Source: Blastococcus sp. CT_GayMR19 (GTDB lineage Bacteria > Actinomycetota > Actinomycetes > Mycobacteriales > Geodermatophilaceae). From it: a DNA stretch of 64,000 nucleotides. A program made the position numbers and the translations under genes. The notes beneath the pieces were generated by a model. It did no database searches. It was not told where the DNA came from and saw only the letters and a list, made by a program, of their open reading frames with translations. The DNA lies in contig NZ_SPQL01000004.1 in NCBI RefSeq assembly GCF_004570385.1, positions 124,001 to 188,000 on the forward strand. The letters run 5' to 3'. Positions 61,851 through 64,000 of this stretch are shown one piece after another (the stretch's first letter is position 1; every line of letters begins with the position of its first letter).

Positions 61851-61934
61851 GACTGCCTCCTCGCAGCAGGGACGTGCCGCCGCCCCTACCCGCCGGTGCC
61901 GGAGCCAACCGGACACCGGCAGGGAGGTGGTCGG

Positions 61935-62960
61935 TCAGGTCGTCTGCTGGGGCTTCGGGTCGTCCCGGGCGTCGAGCTGGATCTCCTTGTCCGCCCGCGG
62001 CACGCCCTCCTTCAGCTCCTTGGTCCGCTCGATCTCGGCGTCCAGCTCGATGCCGAACAGCAACGCCACGTTGATCAGCCAGAACCAGATCAGGAAGATC
62101 ACGACGCCGGCGAGGGCGCCGTAGGTCTTGTCGTAGCTGCCGAAGTTGCCCACGTAGAAGGCGAACAGGGCCGACGCCACGATGGCGACGAGGATCGCGA
62201 CCCCGGCACCGGGGCTCACCCACTTGAAGCCACGCAGCTTCACGTTCGGCGTCGAGTAGTAGAGGACGGCGATCATCAGCGCGAGGATGACCAGCATCAC
62301 CGGCCACTTCACGACGTTCCAGATCGTCAGCCCGGTGTCACCGACACCGATCGCCTGCGCCACGGCGTCCACCACGGGTCCGCTCAGCACCAGCATGGCC
62401 AGGATCAGGGCGGCGAACAGGATGCCGATCAGGGTGACCAGCAACTGCAGCGGCTTGAGCTTCCAGATCTTGCGGCCCTCGGGCGTCTCGTAGACGACGT
62501 TGGCCGCGCGGGTGAAGGCGCTGACGTAGCCCGAGGCGGACCAGACCGCGGCGGCGATACCCAGGATCAGACCGAACCCGGCCTTGCTGTCGGAGGCGGC
62601 GATCCCCTCCACCACCGGGTTCAGGGTCTCGGCGGCCTCCCCGGGGACGACGGCGGTGAGCGCGTCGGTGAGCGTCTTGGGGTCGGTGAGCAGGCCGACG
62701 ATGGACAGCAGGGCGATCAGCGCCGGGAACAGCGCCAGGACGCCGTAGTAGGTCAGTGCGGCCGCCCAGTCGGTGAGGTTGTCCTCGCTGAACTCCTTCA
62801 GCGTCCGCTTGATCGTGCCGCCGGTGGTGGGCTTGGGGTCGGCCCCGGTCGGGGCGTAGTCGGCGCGCGTGCCGCTGATCTCGTCGGTCTCCGGCGCGGG
62901 GTCTCCACCGCTGACGTGCGTCTCCGCGGTGTGGCTCGAGGAGCCGGGGGGTCGGGCCAT
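61935..62960 (-). CDS. YihY/virulence factor BrkB family membrane protein
   Basis: 341 residues. A polar N-terminal tail of about 50 residues leads to TLKEFSEDNLTDWAAALTYYGVLALFPALIAL, the family start (cited in part), then six hydrophobic segments. The central VWSASGYVSAFTRAANVVYETPEGR and the ending GAVIFLIWFW-like GVVIFLIWFWLINVALLFGIELDAE are diagnostic. The last about 35 residues are charged and probably cytoplasmic. Members were once called ribonuclease BN by mistake; function unknown, possibly a transporter. Confidence 0.9.
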   Translation of the reverse strand: MARPPGSSSHTAETHVSGGDPAPETDEISGTRADYAPTGADPKPTTGGTIKRTLKEFSEDNLTDWAAALTYYGVLALFPALIALLSIVGLLTDPKTLTDALTAVVPGEAAETLNPVVEGIAASDSKAGFGLILGIAAAVWSASGYVSAFTRAANVVYETPEGRKIWKLKPLQLLVTLIGILFAALILAMLVLSGPVVDAVAQAIGVGDTGLTIWNVVKWPVMLVILALMIAVLYYSTPNVKLRGFKWVSPGAGVAILVAIVASALFAFYVGNFGSYDKTYGALAGVVIFLIWFWLINVALLFGIELDAEIERTKELKEGVPRADKEIQLDARDDPKPQQTT

Positions 62961-63046
62961 GGGAAGTTCTCCGTCGGGAGCGGGGGACGCGGTCCGTCAT
63001 CCGATGCCCCGGACGATCCTGTTCCATGCCCTGCGCCGGTAACGGT

Positions 63047-64000
63047 TCAGCGAATGCCGGACACCGGCGACCAGGCACCGCCCGGCGCCGTCGTTCCGGC
63101 GCCGGCCGGAGGTTCCGCCCTCGGTCCGCGGCGGTCGGCCCACAGACCGGCCGCGGCCACCACCATCACCGCTGCCGAGGCGATCGCCCCCGTCAGCACG
63201 ATGAGCGTGAAGGCGACGTCGCGGGGAAAGCCGATCGCGGGATCGAGGTTCGCCGCGATGAACGTGACGGCGAGGGTGCTCCCGAGGGCCTGCCCGACCG
63301 AACGGGCGATCGAGTTGACCGCGTTGGCCACGCCGGTCTCCTCCTTCCGCACCGCCTGGACGATCAGTGTCGGCAGCGCGGCGTACGCGACCGTGACCGC
63401 GATCTGCGTGAGCAGGCCGGCGGCGATGACGACCCAGGGGGTGCTGCGCAGCACCGCCAGCAGGACGAAGCCGGCCACCCCCGAGGCGGCCCCCGCGAGC
63501 AGCGTCGCCAGCGCACCGAGCCGGCCGACCAGCCTCCCGGCGAACGGGGCCACCAGGAAACCGACCACCGCGCCGGGCAGCAGGTAGACCACGGATGCCT
63601 CCAGTACCGAGGCGCCGAACCCGTAACCGGTCACCTCCGGCGGGGCCTGCACGTAGGAGAGGACGGCGAGGAACGACGCGAAGAGGGCGATCCCGGTCAT
63701 GAGACCGGCGACGTTCGGGACCACGGTGCGGCGGTCGGCCAGCATCGCGGGCCGGACGAGCGGATCCGTCGTCCGCCGTTGGAGGACGATCCAGCCGGCC
63801 AGCGTGAGCACCGCCCCGCCGAGGCAGCCGATCGTCACCGGGGACGCCCAGCCCCAGGCGTGGCCCTGCGACACCGGCAGCAGGAGCAGCACCAGACCGG
63901 CGCCGAGCACGAGGGCCCCCCACCAGTCCACCCGCCCGGAGCCGGTCGCCGGTCGCCTCGGCACGACCAGCGCGCTGAGCCCCAGCGACAGCAGCGTGAC
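63047..64000 (-). CDS. MFS transporter, C-terminal part (cut by window end)
   Basis: The frame stays open to the right edge of the window; the N-terminal part lies outside. About 318 residues are present with nine or so hydrophobic segments. The MFS-like loop FAGRLVGRLGALATL and the pattern TGVANAVNSIARSVGQALGSTLA near the C-terminus are typical of 14-helix drug/H+ antiporters of the EmrB/QacA group. The tail after the last helix is Pro/Ala/Gly-rich. The substrate is unknown. Confidence 0.85.
   Translation of the reverse strand, partial: VTLLSLGLSALVVPRRPATGSGRVDWWGALVLGAGLVLLLLPVSQGHAWGWASPVTIGCLGGAVLTLAGWIVLQRRTTDPLVRPAMLADRRTVVPNVAGLMTGIALFASFLAVLSYVQAPPEVTGYGFGASVLEASVVYLLPGAVVGFLVAPFAGRLVGRLGALATLLAGAASGVAGFVLLAVLRSTPWVVIAAGLLTQIAVTVAYAALPTLIVQAVRKEETGVANAVNSIARSVGQALGSTLAVTFIAANLDPAIGFPRDVAFTLIVLTGAIASAAVMVVAAAGLWADRRGPRAEPPAGAGTTAPGGAWSPVSGIR

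Overview
The window is a very GC-rich, tightly packed chromosomal segment of a free-living actinobacterium. The strong GC bias, frequent GTG starts, start codons sitting 6-7 bases behind TANNNT boxes (leaderless transcripts), and the dispersed order of purine genes all point to Actinomycetota. Protein style (LGFP-repeat secreted protein, fba-DUF3151-purA block, purF-purM-DUF3073-dehydrogenase block) suggests Geodermatophilaceae (Blastococcus/Geodermatophilus/Modestobacter type). That family-level placement is inference, since no rRNA is present.

Layout. 1-2.9 kb: end of a membrane protein, a membrane-anchored molybdoenzyme and a fasciclin lipoprotein. 2.9-8.3 kb: pyrE, a glycolate-oxidase-type flavoprotein, a CoA-disulfide-reductase-like flavoprotein, a pentapeptide-repeat protein and class II aldolase fba. 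8.3-19.7 kb: DUF3151, purA, a glycerophosphodiesterase, rsgA, purD, an AI-2E-type exporter, purB-purC and a hydrolase. 19.7-24 kb: an accessory block of four secreted proteins on the minus strand, three small ones sharing a motif and one built of nine LGFP repeats. 24-27.7 kb: purS-purQ-purL and a sterol-carrier-like gene. 27.8-29.3 kb: an OFA-type MFS transporter with a 47-residue partner. 29.7-34.4 kb: purF-purM, DUF3073, a 27-codon membrane microprotein and a branched-chain/Glu-type amino acid dehydrogenase. 34.6-41.8 kb: M23 peptidase, MBL hydrolase, class A PBP, small membrane protein, two poorly characterised genes. 41.8-47.5 kb: tRNA-Glu/Asp/Phe, lipoproteins, a metallophosphoesterase, GtrA, a DUF2231-Rieske protein, tRNA-Lys, MmcQ/YjbR. 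47.6-49.2 kb: LysG/ArgP-type regulator divergent from a LysE/ArgO exporter. 49.3-53.8 kb: MOSC protein, then a translationally coupled operon (DUF2975, XRE regulator, ABC ATPase, ABC permease, FAD oxidoreductase) behind a palindrome. 54-57.3 kb: hypothetical, cupin, GGDEF protein. 57.7-64 kb: PHA depolymerase and PHA synthase, acyl-CoA dehydrogenase, YihY/BrkB protein, and an MFS transporter cut by the window end.

Together the window carries nine purine genes (purA, B, C, D, F, L, M, Q, S) in five transcription units plus pyrE, so nucleotide synthesis is the main housekeeping theme. Cell-envelope genes and polymer storage genes fill the spaces. I saw no transposase, integrase, prophage or CRISPR array. 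The most unusual pieces are the molybdoenzyme with an internal twin-arginine motif, the secreted paralogue/LGFP block, the XRE-DUF2975-ABC-flavoprotein operon, and several microproteins.
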